DNA of 15,491 nucleotides. Origin: Candidatus Kapaibacterium sp. GTDB lineage: Bacteria > Bacteroidota > Ignavibacteria > Kapaibacteriales > UBA2268. Below the pieces are notes generated by a model that did no database searches, was not told the origin of the DNA, and saw nothing but the letters and a program-made list of their open reading frames with translations. The stretch spans positions 1 to 15,491 of the forward strand of contig JAQUZU010000019.1 in assembly GCA_028691175.1 (NCBI GenBank), in the 5' to 3' direction. Every line of letters begins with the position of its first letter. The first letter of the stretch is position 1. The translations under genes were made by a program, and so were the position numbers. Shown piece after piece: positions 1 through 7,372 of the stretch.

Positions 1-98
1 GTCCTTGCAAATAATGTGTTTCCAAATAGTAAAAATGTCGCAACAAACGACATTAACAGGGAAGCGGACTTAACCGGGAAACCGGTGCGACAGATCAT
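1..98 (-). CDS. N-terminus of an exported protein, cut by window edge
   Basis: Only the first 32 codons are present. They encode a typical signal peptide: a short basic N-terminus (R4, K10), a hydrophobic core (LLMSFVATFLLF) and a possible cleavage site after N-T-L-F-A near residue 31. The ATG at 96-98 overlaps the TGA of the upstream DivIC-like gene as ATGA, and a strong Shine-Dalgarno, GGAGGA, lies at 102-107, five bases or so before the start. These two facts support the call and the start codon; an internal ATG at 51-53 is less well placed. The product would be exported across the inner membrane. Its mature function cannot be told. It is probably co-transcribed and translationally coupled with the DivIC-like gene. 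Confidence 0.72.
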   Translation of the reverse strand, partial: MICRTGFPVKSASLLMSFVATFLLFGNTLFAR

Positions 99-436
99 TT
101 TTCCTCCGATTTTAATGTGTCCTTGTATAGATATAGACTTTCGCCGGGCTTAAGCATGCCGTAATACTCGCGGGCGAGACGTTCAATCTCTGTAGAGTCT
201 TGCTCGAGGCATTGAATGCGGCTTTTGAGCGAATCGCACTTGTGCTTTTCCTGCAAAATCTTGCTGCGAAGATCGCTTCGCTCCATTTTTAGCGAAATAA
301 TGTTGATAATACCAAACTCAGAAAAGACAAAATTAATCAGAATGAATGCCACAAATACCGGTATAAGCCAGAATTTGCGGTATTTAAACACGAAGCGGAC
401 TATGCCGCCGGTTATGTCTGAAATATTGTATTTCAT
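95..436 (-). CDS. DivIC/FtsB-like septum formation initiator protein
   Basis: This is a 113-residue bitopic membrane protein of the septum formation initiator (DivIC/FtsB) family, which works with FtsL and FtsQ/DivIB to activate septal peptidoglycan synthesis. A cytoplasmic N-terminus rich in basic residues leads to one membrane segment (about 22-39). A coiled coil of charged heptads follows (about 47-88, with ERSDLRSKILQEKHK and SLKSRIQCLEQD), and then the family-typical ending ERLAREYYGMLKPGE near 84-98. Size and order match the family. There is no strong ribosome binding site; GAGA lies about 10 bases before the start. The gene lies downstream of gcvPA, separated by a hairpin, and overlaps the next gene by four bases. 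FtsB and DivIC cannot be told apart from this sequence alone. Confidence 0.85.
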   Translation of the reverse strand: MKYNISDITGGIVRFVFKYRKFWLIPVFVAFILINFVFSEFGIINIISLKMERSDLRSKILQEKHKCDSLKSRIQCLEQDSTEIERLAREYYGMLKPGESLYLYKDTLKSEEK

Positions 437-458
437 GATGTAATAGTCTCAATTATTA

Positions 459-491
459 AATATGGGCGAGCTCGCCGAGTCCGCCCATATT
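459..491 (-). terminator. hairpin between gcvPA and the divIC-like gene
   Basis: A perfect 10-bp inverted repeat (AATATGGGCG at 459-468 and its complement at 482-491) encloses 13 bases that contain a further short palindrome (GGCGAGCTCGCC lies across the left arm and loop). Read on the minus strand it begins 22 bases after the gcvPA stop and is followed by TTAATAATT, a poor U-tract. It may be an intrinsic terminator of gcvPA, or a partial terminator or mRNA-stabilising hairpin that lets some transcript continue into the divIC-like gene 23 bases further on. Confidence 0.5.
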
Positions 492-512
492 ACGGATTAT
501 AGTGCTGACAGC

Positions 513-1832
513 TTAGAATTTTTTCAATACTTCAACGAACTGATCCATCTCTGCTTTGGTTCGTTTTTCGGTAACGGCAATCAATAATTTGTCGTCGCCA
601 ACTTTTATGCCTGCGATTATGCCGGCATCCATTGCAGCTTTGACGATCTTGCAAGGGCAAACCGGAGTCTTAACAAGGAATTCCTTGAAGAACGGCTTAT
701 CGTTTGCCATGCTGAAGCCCGGGATTTTTGCAATTTCCGCAGCCAGATAGTGTGCTTTTTGGAATGATTGCTCTGCAACTTCTTTGATACCCTGCTTGCC
801 CATAGTAGCCATATAAACGGCTGCTGCGAGCATGTAAAGACCTTCGTTCGAGCAAATGTTGGAAGTAGCTTTTTCGCGTTTGATGTGTTGTTCGCGAGTT
901 TGCATTGTCAGAACAAAACCGCGATTGCCGTCGGAATCTTCGGTTGCTCCGGACATTCTTCCCGGAATCTGACGGAGCAAGTCTTTCGTTGTAGCTAAAA
1001 TGCCCAAATATGGACCGCCGTAGCACAGAGGAATACCCAGACTTTGACCTTCTGCAATGACGATATCTGCATTATAGTTGTTTGGAGTTTCCAACACGCC
1101 GAGAGATATTGGATCTACGATAACGGCGAAGAGGGCTTTCTTTGCATGGGCGAGTTCTGCAATTGCGCGGACATCTTCCAGAGTACCGTTATAGTTCGGG
1201 TGTTGAACGATTACGGCAGAAGTATTGTCTGTAATTGCTGCTTCGAGTGCTTTCAAATCAGCAGTACCGTCGGAAGCGGCAACATATTCAAAATCGAATT
1301 TCTTGCCGGCGCATTCGCTTTCCATTACTTCGGTCAGGTGTGAATTTACCGTGCCTGCGATTACAAAGTGTGTTTTGCGGTTCTTTGCACATGCGAGATA
1401 ACAAGCCTCTGCCAATGCAGTTCCACAGTCATACATTGACGCGTTAGAGATTTCCATGCCGGTTAATGCACAAATCATTGACTGATATTCATACATTGCC
1501 TGCAAAGTTCCCTGAGAAATTTCTGCTTGATACGGAGTGTATGCAGTTTTGAACTCCGGTTTTTCGATTACACTGCCGACAATTGCCGGAATAAAGTGAT
1601 CGTATGCTCCGCCGCCCATAAAGCAAACGTAGTCATCGGTTGTTTTGTTCATTTTTGCATAATTATTGATCATAGCAACTGCTTCTTGCTCGGCAATTGC
1701 CGGAGGAAGTTGCAAATCACCCTTTAAGCGTACGCTCTCCGGAATAATTTTTATCAAGTCTTCGACCGACTTAACGCCGATCTTTGCAAGCATTTCTTGC
1801 TTTTCTGCTTCTGTATGTGGTACGAAACCCAT
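513..1832 (-). CDS. gcvPA: glycine dehydrogenase (decarboxylating) subunit 1
   Basis: This is subunit 1 of the two-subunit P-protein of the glycine cleavage system. P-protein decarboxylates glycine and passes the aminomethyl group to the lipoyl arm of H-protein in the cytoplasm. At 439 residues it has the usual full length of GcvPA. Recognisable segments are the N-terminal HTEAEKQEMLAKIGVKSVEDL, the glycine-rich FMGGGAYDHFIPA near 70-82, AYTPYQAEISQGTLQAMYEYQ near 98-118, and LCYGGPYLGILA near 270. The PLP-binding lysine belongs to the partner GcvPB, so its absence here is expected. A good ribosome binding site (AAGGAT) precedes the ATG by about five bases. No gcvPB, gcvT or gcvH gene is in the window, so the system is dispersed or lies elsewhere. 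No glycine riboswitch is apparent upstream. Confidence 0.95.
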   Translation of the reverse strand: MGFVPHTEAEKQEMLAKIGVKSVEDLIKIIPESVRLKGDLQLPPAIAEQEAVAMINNYAKMNKTTDDYVCFMGGGAYDHFIPAIVGSVIEKPEFKTAYTPYQAEISQGTLQAMYEYQSMICALTGMEISNASMYDCGTALAEACYLACAKNRKTHFVIAGTVNSHLTEVMESECAGKKFDFEYVAASDGTADLKALEAAITDNTSAVIVQHPNYNGTLEDVRAIAELAHAKKALFAVIVDPISLGVLETPNNYNADIVIAEGQSLGIPLCYGGPYLGILATTKDLLRQIPGRMSGATEDSDGNRGFVLTMQTREQHIKREKATSNICSNEGLYMLAAAVYMATMGKQGIKEVAEQSFQKAHYLAAEIAKIPGFSMANDKPFFKEFLVKTPVCPCKIVKAAMDAGIIAGIKVGDDKLLIAVTEKRTKAEMDQFVEVLKKF

Positions 1833-1880
1833 TTTGTATCCTTTTATATAATGTTGTTATTTGTACTATTTTGAGTACGC

Positions 1881-1908
1881 AATTTACGAATAATATGCGT
1901 AATATCAA
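1881..1908 (-). promoter_or_regulatory. possible promoter of gcvPA
   Basis: On the minus strand TTGATA (1903-1908) is followed after 16 bases by TAAATT (1881-1886), an acceptable sigma-70-like pair about 50 bases before the gcvPA start. Bacteroidota primary sigma factors prefer a different -7 element, so this remains a weak call. A TACGCA / TGCGTA inverted repeat (1876-1881 and 1896-1901) overlaps it and could bind a regulator. The rest of the 208-base divergent gap holds a run of twelve A (1946-1957) and nothing else I recognise. Confidence 0.3.
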
Positions 1909-1987
1909 AATTAATTTTACCGGGAGGGCGTAGTGCGGGCTAAACAAAAAAAAAAAACTTTTGCATATAAAAATTAAAATTTGTAAT

Positions 1988-2022
1988 TTGCGTAATAAGT
2001 TTTACAAAACATATTATATAAT
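1988..2022 (+). promoter_or_regulatory. possible promoter of the four-gene envelope operon
   Basis: TTGCGT (1988-1993) and TATTAT (2012-2017) lie 18 bases apart, with an overlapping TATAAT at 2017-2022, just before the ribosome binding site AAGGAT of the first gene (about 2031-2036). The region is very AT-rich, so chance matches are likely. The placement fits, being the only gap in front of the operon. Confidence 0.3.
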
Positions 2023-2040
2023 GTATTAAGAAGGATAAAT

Positions 2041-2652
2041 ATGAGAGTATTGATTATCATCTTGACGATGGTAATAGTGTCTGGCACTGCATATTCCGGA
2101 GATTTCTACTTAAGTGCCGGACCGGAATATTTCCTGCCGATGAATGATTATAAAAAATCGAACGCGGCTTGCTTTGGGCTGAAAGCGGAATTACTCGCAC
2201 GGGCAACGTGCAAATTCTGGTACGGACTGCGTGTCGATCGTTTGTATATGAAAGAAAAAGACGGAAATCCGGTTTATACCGAAGAGATCGTGAATAAAAT
2301 TCCGGTTCGAACACCGTTTTATTTCGACGATGTATTTTATGTGTCGCCGGTTGTTAAGTGGAATCCGTTTGTCAAGAATTGCTACAACGATAAGTTGGTT
2401 CCGTATATTCAGGGACTGCTGCATTTTGGTTTTATCGATGAAAATCGTGCAAAAATGAGTCGTGATAATATCGGGATGGAAGTTGGTGCCGGAGTCGGTG
2501 CGGGAATAGCATATACTTTTACCTGGATGCAGCGTTGCTGGATGCTGGATTTAGACGGGGTCTATTCTATGCCGAACATAATAATACAAGATGACGCACA
2601 TGCTTCACTTAAATCACTTAATTTCGGGCTGACCATCGGAGTTGCACTATGA
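2041..2652 (+). CDS. exported beta-barrel-like outer-membrane protein
   Basis: This 203-residue protein starts with a clear signal peptide (hydrophobic residues 3-15, likely cut after A-Y-S at 17-19). The mature part looks like a small outer-membrane barrel. It opens with DFYLSAGPEYFLPM, has alternating polar and aromatic strands (FYFDDVFYVSPVVKW, KLVPYIQGLLHFGF, GVGAGIAYTFTW) and ends in a strand, SLNFGLTIGVAL. I do not recognise a named family. The ribosome binding site AAGGATAAAT is well placed. It is the first gene of a plus-strand operon, and its stop overlaps the start of the next gene by four bases (ATGA), which implies translational coupling and a shared role. It could be the barrel partner of the lipoproteins that follow; that is inferred from position only. 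Confidence 0.75.
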   Translation: MRVLIIILTMVIVSGTAYSGDFYLSAGPEYFLPMNDYKKSNAACFGLKAELLARATCKFWYGLRVDRLYMKEKDGNPVYTEEIVNKIPVRTPFYFDDVFYVSPVVKWNPFVKNCYNDKLVPYIQGLLHFGFIDENRAKMSRDNIGMEVGAGVGAGIAYTFTWMQRCWMLDLDGVYSMPNIIIQDDAHASLKSLNFGLTIGVAL

Positions 2653-3887
2653 TGAAGAAAAATATTTGTTTCGTTGCATTGCTGCTAATCCTTGTTTCGT
2701 GTTCTGCACCATATCATAAATTTAACTATGCGGTGCGCATAAAACCGGAAAAGATGAAGAAGTATGAACATGAGCAACTCTCAAATACTGTTCGAAACGG
2801 CACGGCACTCGAGGGCGAAGTGCTCGGGGTGGAATATGTTCTCACGCCGGACAGTTGCTTTTCGTTTAATCCGCCTAACTACGATACGTTAAAACGGATT
2901 TCATTTATCGATATCTGTAACTCCAAGCGTGAGCCGCTCGAGGACTACATAGAGTATATTCCGCTGGCGGATATTGACTTGGTCGGTCAGCATAAAATCC
3001 ATGATACGTTGATTATGCCGATGAATGAATGGAATAATGAAAACTATTTCGAAGATTATAATACTCCTGACGTTACGCATAGCATTCGTGCCGTACCTGT
3101 TACGGTTGTTTTAAGCGATACTTGTGTTACGCCATGTCCGTGCAAGAAAAAAGTCGACTTCGAGTGCCTGGAATGTCACGAACGTGATTTGAAATGGTAT
3201 TTTTTCGAAGTTAAACCGCTCGCCGCTGTTTATTCGAATCGTACTTCTGCCGGTCAGGATGAATCGTTTAAGAATTTGTCGATAGACTTGGCTGCCGGAG
3301 TTCGTTTCGGAGCGAATAAACAATTTGGGTTGGGAATGCTGGTGTCTCCGGGCGTAAAAGTAATGAATTCGCGCGACAGTTCTATGCATCGCAATCTAAA
3401 CCTGAATCTGTATGGACGTTGGGATTTATTTCATACGCAAAAAGTAAAGGAAGCGAAGCTCGCGAACCAATTTAATGCCGATGCGGACATAAACGAACGT
3501 TTGCTGGTAGAGTATGAACTAAAGCAATTGCAGGAAGTGAAAACTGTGCGTTCGTGTCCGAACATATTTCTATACGGAATGCTCGGTTCAGCGATTGATG
3601 ATTTGTCGCTTGATGCGATTCGGCAAAAGCGCAGCCTCAATTGCGAGGTATGTAAAGGTTCCCCGGAACGTCCGGATTTTGACGCACTTGGAGCAAATAT
3701 CGACTACACAATAAACTGGGGCTTGGGGATTGGAGCAGAAGTGCCGCTTTCGTCGGCTTTTGACCTCTCAATTGATGTCGGCTATCGCTCTATCGGCTAT
3801 GGCGATAAACAGAAGTTCGGCAACTATTGGATTCCGGTTTCTGAGCGGATAAAAGCATTGGTATTTAGATTCGGAATCTGTTTTTAA
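2649..3887 (+). CDS. cysteine-rich lipoprotein with barrel-like C-terminus
   Basis: This 412-residue protein has a lipoprotein signal with lipobox L-V-S-C, lipidated at C18. The middle holds an unusual cysteine group: C159, C163, C165, C173 and C176-H177, the last being a CxxCH (CLECH). Another CxxC lies at 332-335. From about residue 187 on (WYFFEVKPLAAVYSN) the chain shows alternating strands such as LAAGVRFGANKQFGLGMLVS and NWGLGIGAEVPLSSAF. It ends in VFRFGICF, whose terminal aromatic suits an outer-membrane barrel or a barrel-like sheet. Two start codons occur in tandem (ATGATG); the first overlaps the previous stop. The next gene starts 17 bases downstream. I do not recognise a family. 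The cysteines may form disulfides or bind metal or haem; none of these is shown. Confidence 0.78.
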   Translation: MMKKNICFVALLLILVSCSAPYHKFNYAVRIKPEKMKKYEHEQLSNTVRNGTALEGEVLGVEYVLTPDSCFSFNPPNYDTLKRISFIDICNSKREPLEDYIEYIPLADIDLVGQHKIHDTLIMPMNEWNNENYFEDYNTPDVTHSIRAVPVTVVLSDTCVTPCPCKKKVDFECLECHERDLKWYFFEVKPLAAVYSNRTSAGQDESFKNLSIDLAAGVRFGANKQFGLGMLVSPGVKVMNSRDSSMHRNLNLNLYGRWDLFHTQKVKEAKLANQFNADADINERLLVEYELKQLQEVKTVRSCPNIFLYGMLGSAIDDLSLDAIRQKRSLNCEVCKGSPERPDFDALGANIDYTINWGLGIGAEVPLSSAFDLSIDVGYRSIGYGDKQKFGNYWIPVSERIKALVFRFGICF

Positions 3888-3904
3888 TTAGCGAGAGATA
3901 AATT

Positions 3905-4792
3905 ATGAAAAAAAATATAATATCTGTTTTGAAAAATGCTTGCTTGGGAGCAAGCATAGTATTCATGTCTGCTTGCGGAGACTGCTGCGAAGAGTGCGAC
4001 GTCGCAATAGAAGTCGAAGATCCGGTAGTGGTAGTAGATTCGAATAATTGCAATGCCTTTAATACGACGATTGAGCGATTTAAAGTGAAAAGTTCGGTTG
4101 CAGATTCTAACGAATGCCTTACGATGTTTGAATTTCCGATTGATCAAAATAGTGGCGGCAGCAATCCAAAGGATACGCTTAGCGAACTGAAACATCAGAT
4201 TTTGCTGTCGAGCGTGCCGTTTACGTATGACGGGAAGAACTATTTGATGGCGATTTTCGATGTCCTGCCGTCGAATTCCCGGCTTGTCGGCGATATTTTG
4301 GTGTCGTCTACAGATGTTACCGCGAATACGGCAACAATACGGGTTGCGGGAAGAATTGCCGGCCTGCCGGATGCCGTTGTTAGTGAGGAAGGCAGTGCGA
4401 TCTGTAAATATATGAAAAAAAATAAAAGCGTAATAGAGGGAACTTTCCGCGATTTGATGTCAAATTCGGATTATCAGTATGGTCGTATTCTATCGAATGC
4501 CCAACCATTTAATTACGCCGCTGTCGGGGTGGATATAATAAATTCAAATGGAAGTATAATCGGACAACTCGGTGATCCCGGAATGCCTACACCTACGCCG
4601 GATAAAATTTCGGAAATTGCCGATATTGTCTCCTCTATGAAAGCGTATGATATTACGATTTCACCGGGGCAAGCATACGCATATATTTCGAAATACGGAG
4701 TATCGTTTGTGTTTATTGTAACGGAAATTCGCAAAAGCCCGATATTTCCGTATCGCGAGCGCGTAACAATTATGTTCCATTCAATGCAATAG
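3905..4792 (+). CDS. lipoprotein of unknown family
   Basis: This 295-residue protein carries a lipoprotein signal peptide ending in M-S-A-C (lipid on C24). It is followed at once by the cysteine cluster G-D-C-C-E-E-C (C27, C28, C31) and an acidic linker (EVEDPVVVVDSN). The remainder is mostly predicted strand with few helices. Examples are LKHQILLSSVPFTYDGKNYL near 97, DILVSSTDVTANTATIRVAG near 136-155 and FVFIVTEIRKSP near the end. This suggests a soluble beta-rich domain tethered to a membrane. A GAGAGATAAATT ribosome binding region precedes the ATG. It is the third gene of the operon, nine bases before the fourth. No function can be assigned; the shared operon suggests it works with the neighbouring envelope proteins. 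Confidence 0.72.
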   Translation: MKKNIISVLKNACLGASIVFMSACGDCCEECDVAIEVEDPVVVVDSNNCNAFNTTIERFKVKSSVADSNECLTMFEFPIDQNSGGSNPKDTLSELKHQILLSSVPFTYDGKNYLMAIFDVLPSNSRLVGDILVSSTDVTANTATIRVAGRIAGLPDAVVSEEGSAICKYMKKNKSVIEGTFRDLMSNSDYQYGRILSNAQPFNYAAVGVDIINSNGSIIGQLGDPGMPTPTPDKISEIADIVSSMKAYDITISPGQAYAYISKYGVSFVFIVTEIRKSPIFPYRERVTIMFHSMQ

Positions 4793-4801
4793 AAGAGAAA
4801 T

Positions 4802-7123
4802 ATGAAAATAAATTATAAAAAATCTGTTATCGGATTGTTTGCTATTGCTTTGGCGGCTTGTTCGTCCGAAGTTATCGAGAAAACCCTGCCGGATGGAAAT
4901 CTGAACTTGAGTTCGAATAAAGTCAACACGGTCGATGACGATCTTGCGCCTTTTATTCGCCCGGTCGAATCAGCGGGAAATTTGCAATTGCGTGATAAAA
5001 TCGCTCCCACTGACGGGAATTTGCTTTTGCAGTCGGATAAATTTTTGTCTGTTTATATTGACAGTAACTTTGCTGCTGAATATCGCAATAAGTTGATGCC
5101 GCTGACTTCGGATAAAGAGTGCGTGTCATTTATTAACAGCAATTCAGGCTTCGTTTCGTTCTCGCATGCATTCAGTGATGATTATGCAAAAGAAATCAAG
5201 CGAAAAGCCAAAATCCTGTATGGAGTCGAAATAAATTTCAGCGGACACCGGGGCGGAACGGATATCTTCTATTTTGAAAAGCAAGATAAGAATTATAATT
5301 TTACATGCCTTGATTCCGCAGTAAATTCGCCGTTTTGGGATTCGCATCCGTTTGTTGGCGGCGATCCTGCCGGAAATCTGCTACTCGTCTGGGCAAGCGA
5401 CAGGAATAGTCCGTTTAATTTAGCGATTGATACGGGAAACACCGTGGTGAAGCAGGGAAATATAGATTTATTCTATAGTTTTAAGTCGGTTAACGGTACT
5501 TGGTCTCCGGCGAAAGCTCTTGATTTAGCCGGTATAAATACTACCTCGGACGAAATTTCGCCATATATAACCTGTATGGATATCTTGCCGCGATTGCTTT
5601 TTGCGTCGAATCGTGAAAAAGGAGGATTAGATATCTATTCGGTACCGCTCGATATCGATTTTAAGCGTCAAACGGTAGCTGCGATTATGTCCGGTATGGC
5701 GGAAAAACTTCCCTCGCCAATAAATTCGGGCGATGACGAAAAATATCCGTATTTCGCTATGGACGAAAAAGGTAGCAGCATGCTGTACCTGTCGTCGAAC
5801 CGTTTCGCACCGGAAAATCCGGATAATAAGAAAAATCCCAAGAGTGGCGTTGGTGGCTATGATATGTATAAATTTGATTTTCCGTATGCGTGCAATCCGC
5901 CAAGGATTACTCTTCGGGTGGATATTGTCAGCACAGATGGTCAGGCGGTCAGAAATCCGGTCATAAAACTATTGTCTGCCGAAAATAAAATCGTTCTGCC
6001 GGTCTCCGGCTCCGGGACAACAAGTTGCACATTCGAACTTGAACCTGAAACGGAATACAGGGTTTGGGGTGGTTCGACGTTTAACGAAACGGGATGTCCG
6101 CCGGATGTCTCGAGATTTCTTACTCGCTATCACGCTACAGCAGACAATAGTTTTGTCTGCAATTCTGCTGATGCGCTCACAAAAAGCAACCGCTCGTTAG
6201 CCGGCACTATTAAAGTGGGAGCAGTGCGTAGTGATGTTATACTTTATGATACGATTTCGCTCAGCCCGGAATATTTCGATAAACCACAATGTACAAAAGT
6301 AATTGATACGACGTGGGCATCTGCGGGGCATTTGCGAAATGTGCCGTATTTCCAGACGGCATTCTGGGAGGTGAATACTTCGCGCGGGCTCGAGGAAAGC
6401 ATTCGCCGCCTACGCACGGACGATCTGCAAAAGTGCAACTGGATTGAGATGCACAGGGGCTATCGCAGCACTACACTTGCACAGACGCCGAGTTATGAAG
6501 ATCGTAAGGAGAAATATCGCAAATATGCGGCTGTCGTCGATACAAATCTGCAGAAAATTGCCGACGAAATTATTAGCGAATGTACTGAAATGGAACTGAT
6601 GAACACCCGTAACGCGAGTGCCGGCAAACTTGTGGTCGAGATTAATGCGTGGTCTGATAAACGCGATGCCTCGGCGTGCAGCTATCCCGGAAATTCACTT
6701 TCATTTTTGGAATATGATCCGATGATTGGGTCAGGCAATATTTTGGGAATGTTGCCGGTTACGATTTCGAAAGGTGCTTCGCTTGGCAAACGAAATGAAA
6801 TTCTGTCGAAATTGCGTGCTTTTTATGGCTACAAGGCGATTCTTTCGGTCTTGAAAAGCAAAAAAGACTTCCGCGAAAAATATATTGATACAAAACTGGT
6901 GTTCGACCCTACTGCCGCAGAATACAAAACAGAAGCCGATTGGCAGAAAGGACTGGAACGCTCACAGGTGATTTTTGTGATTCGCGGCAGAAATTCGGAT
7001 GAACGTGTAGAAATTACTAATCCTGATGAATTTGATCCGGTTCGACGTATTGACCTGATTATGCAACATATATACTATAATGAAGGCAAAATAAAGGACT
7101 GCGAGTGTTGCGTAAAGAACTAA
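4802..7123 (+). CDS. large PD40 lipoprotein with CRD-like and OmpA-like regions
   Basis: This 773-residue lipoprotein (lipobox L-A-A-C, C20) has a recognisable domain order. Residues 31-80 hold three G-N-L-x-L motifs (32-36, 59-63, 72-76). Residues about 180-360 carry PD40/WD40-like propeller blades: AGNLLLVWASDRN, LLFASNREKGGLDIYSVP, EKYPYFAMDEKGSSMLYLSSNR and GGYDMYKFDFP. About 368-430 is a carboxypeptidase-regulatory-like beta segment (ITLRVDIVSTDGQAVRNPVIK). The C-terminal third (about 510-760) looks like an enlarged OmpA-like region, with KLVVEINAWSDKR (D619) and LSKLRAFYG (R672) in place of the usual TDxxG and LSxxRA motifs. The order resembles PorE, the peptidoglycan-tethering lipoprotein of the type IX secretion system, minus a visible TPR. 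An anchoring role between outer membrane and cell wall is inferred. It is the last gene of the operon. Confidence 0.8.
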   Translation: MKINYKKSVIGLFAIALAACSSEVIEKTLPDGNLNLSSNKVNTVDDDLAPFIRPVESAGNLQLRDKIAPTDGNLLLQSDKFLSVYIDSNFAAEYRNKLMPLTSDKECVSFINSNSGFVSFSHAFSDDYAKEIKRKAKILYGVEINFSGHRGGTDIFYFEKQDKNYNFTCLDSAVNSPFWDSHPFVGGDPAGNLLLVWASDRNSPFNLAIDTGNTVVKQGNIDLFYSFKSVNGTWSPAKALDLAGINTTSDEISPYITCMDILPRLLFASNREKGGLDIYSVPLDIDFKRQTVAAIMSGMAEKLPSPINSGDDEKYPYFAMDEKGSSMLYLSSNRFAPENPDNKKNPKSGVGGYDMYKFDFPYACNPPRITLRVDIVSTDGQAVRNPVIKLLSAENKIVLPVSGSGTTSCTFELEPETEYRVWGGSTFNETGCPPDVSRFLTRYHATADNSFVCNSADALTKSNRSLAGTIKVGAVRSDVILYDTISLSPEYFDKPQCTKVIDTTWASAGHLRNVPYFQTAFWEVNTSRGLEESIRRLRTDDLQKCNWIEMHRGYRSTTLAQTPSYEDRKEKYRKYAAVVDTNLQKIADEIISECTEMELMNTRNASAGKLVVEINAWSDKRDASACSYPGNSLSFLEYDPMIGSGNILGMLPVTISKGASLGKRNEILSKLRAFYGYKAILSVLKSKKDFREKYIDTKLVFDPTAAEYKTEADWQKGLERSQVIFVIRGRNSDERVEITNPDEFDPVRRIDLIMQHIYYNEGKIKDCECCVKN

Positions 7124-7202
7124 AATAAGAAATCGAAAAAAAAATAATGCGACTATATTGCGGAAAATAATTCGCGATTCAAATCAAAAAAGAGTACAAT
7201 TT

Positions 7203-7235
7203 ATATAGGAGCAGGTGTATAGCCTGCTCCTATAT
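7203..7235 (+). terminator. hairpin ending the envelope operon
   Basis: A perfect 13-bp inverted repeat (7203-7215 with 7223-7235, arm ATATAGGAGCAGG) closes a seven-base loop 79 bases after the stop of the 773-residue lipoprotein gene. The stem is strong but the downstream tract (TTAGTATCTG) is poor in U, so it could be a terminator or a 3'-end stabilising structure. The rest of the gap up to 7372 is AT-rich. TTTTTG (7252-7257), 17 bases, then TATATA (7275-7280) might be a weak promoter for the OmpA gene; I see no other element there. Confidence 0.6.
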
Positions 7236-7372
7236 TAGTATCTGCCGATGATTTTTGCTTGGTAGAAAGCCTGCTATATAAAAATATTTCTCTTGCAATT
7301 AAATAAAAAAAGAGATAAATTAGCGATACTAAAAAATACAAAAAATATTTTATAAACAGAGGAGCGAAAAAC

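Noticed and set aside
1946..1957. Run of twelve A as a terminator U-tract for a minus-strand transcript
   Set aside because: No stable stem lies beside it on the needed side, and no gene enters the gap from that direction.
1833..2040. Glycine riboswitch upstream of gcvPA
   Set aside because: I found no paired glycine-aptamer core on the minus strand; the leader is short and AT-rich.
2041..7123. Type IX secretion core operon (porKLMN)
   Set aside because: No PorL/PorM-like membrane motor or PorK/PorN-like sequence is present; only the PorE-like domain order of the last protein recalls this system.
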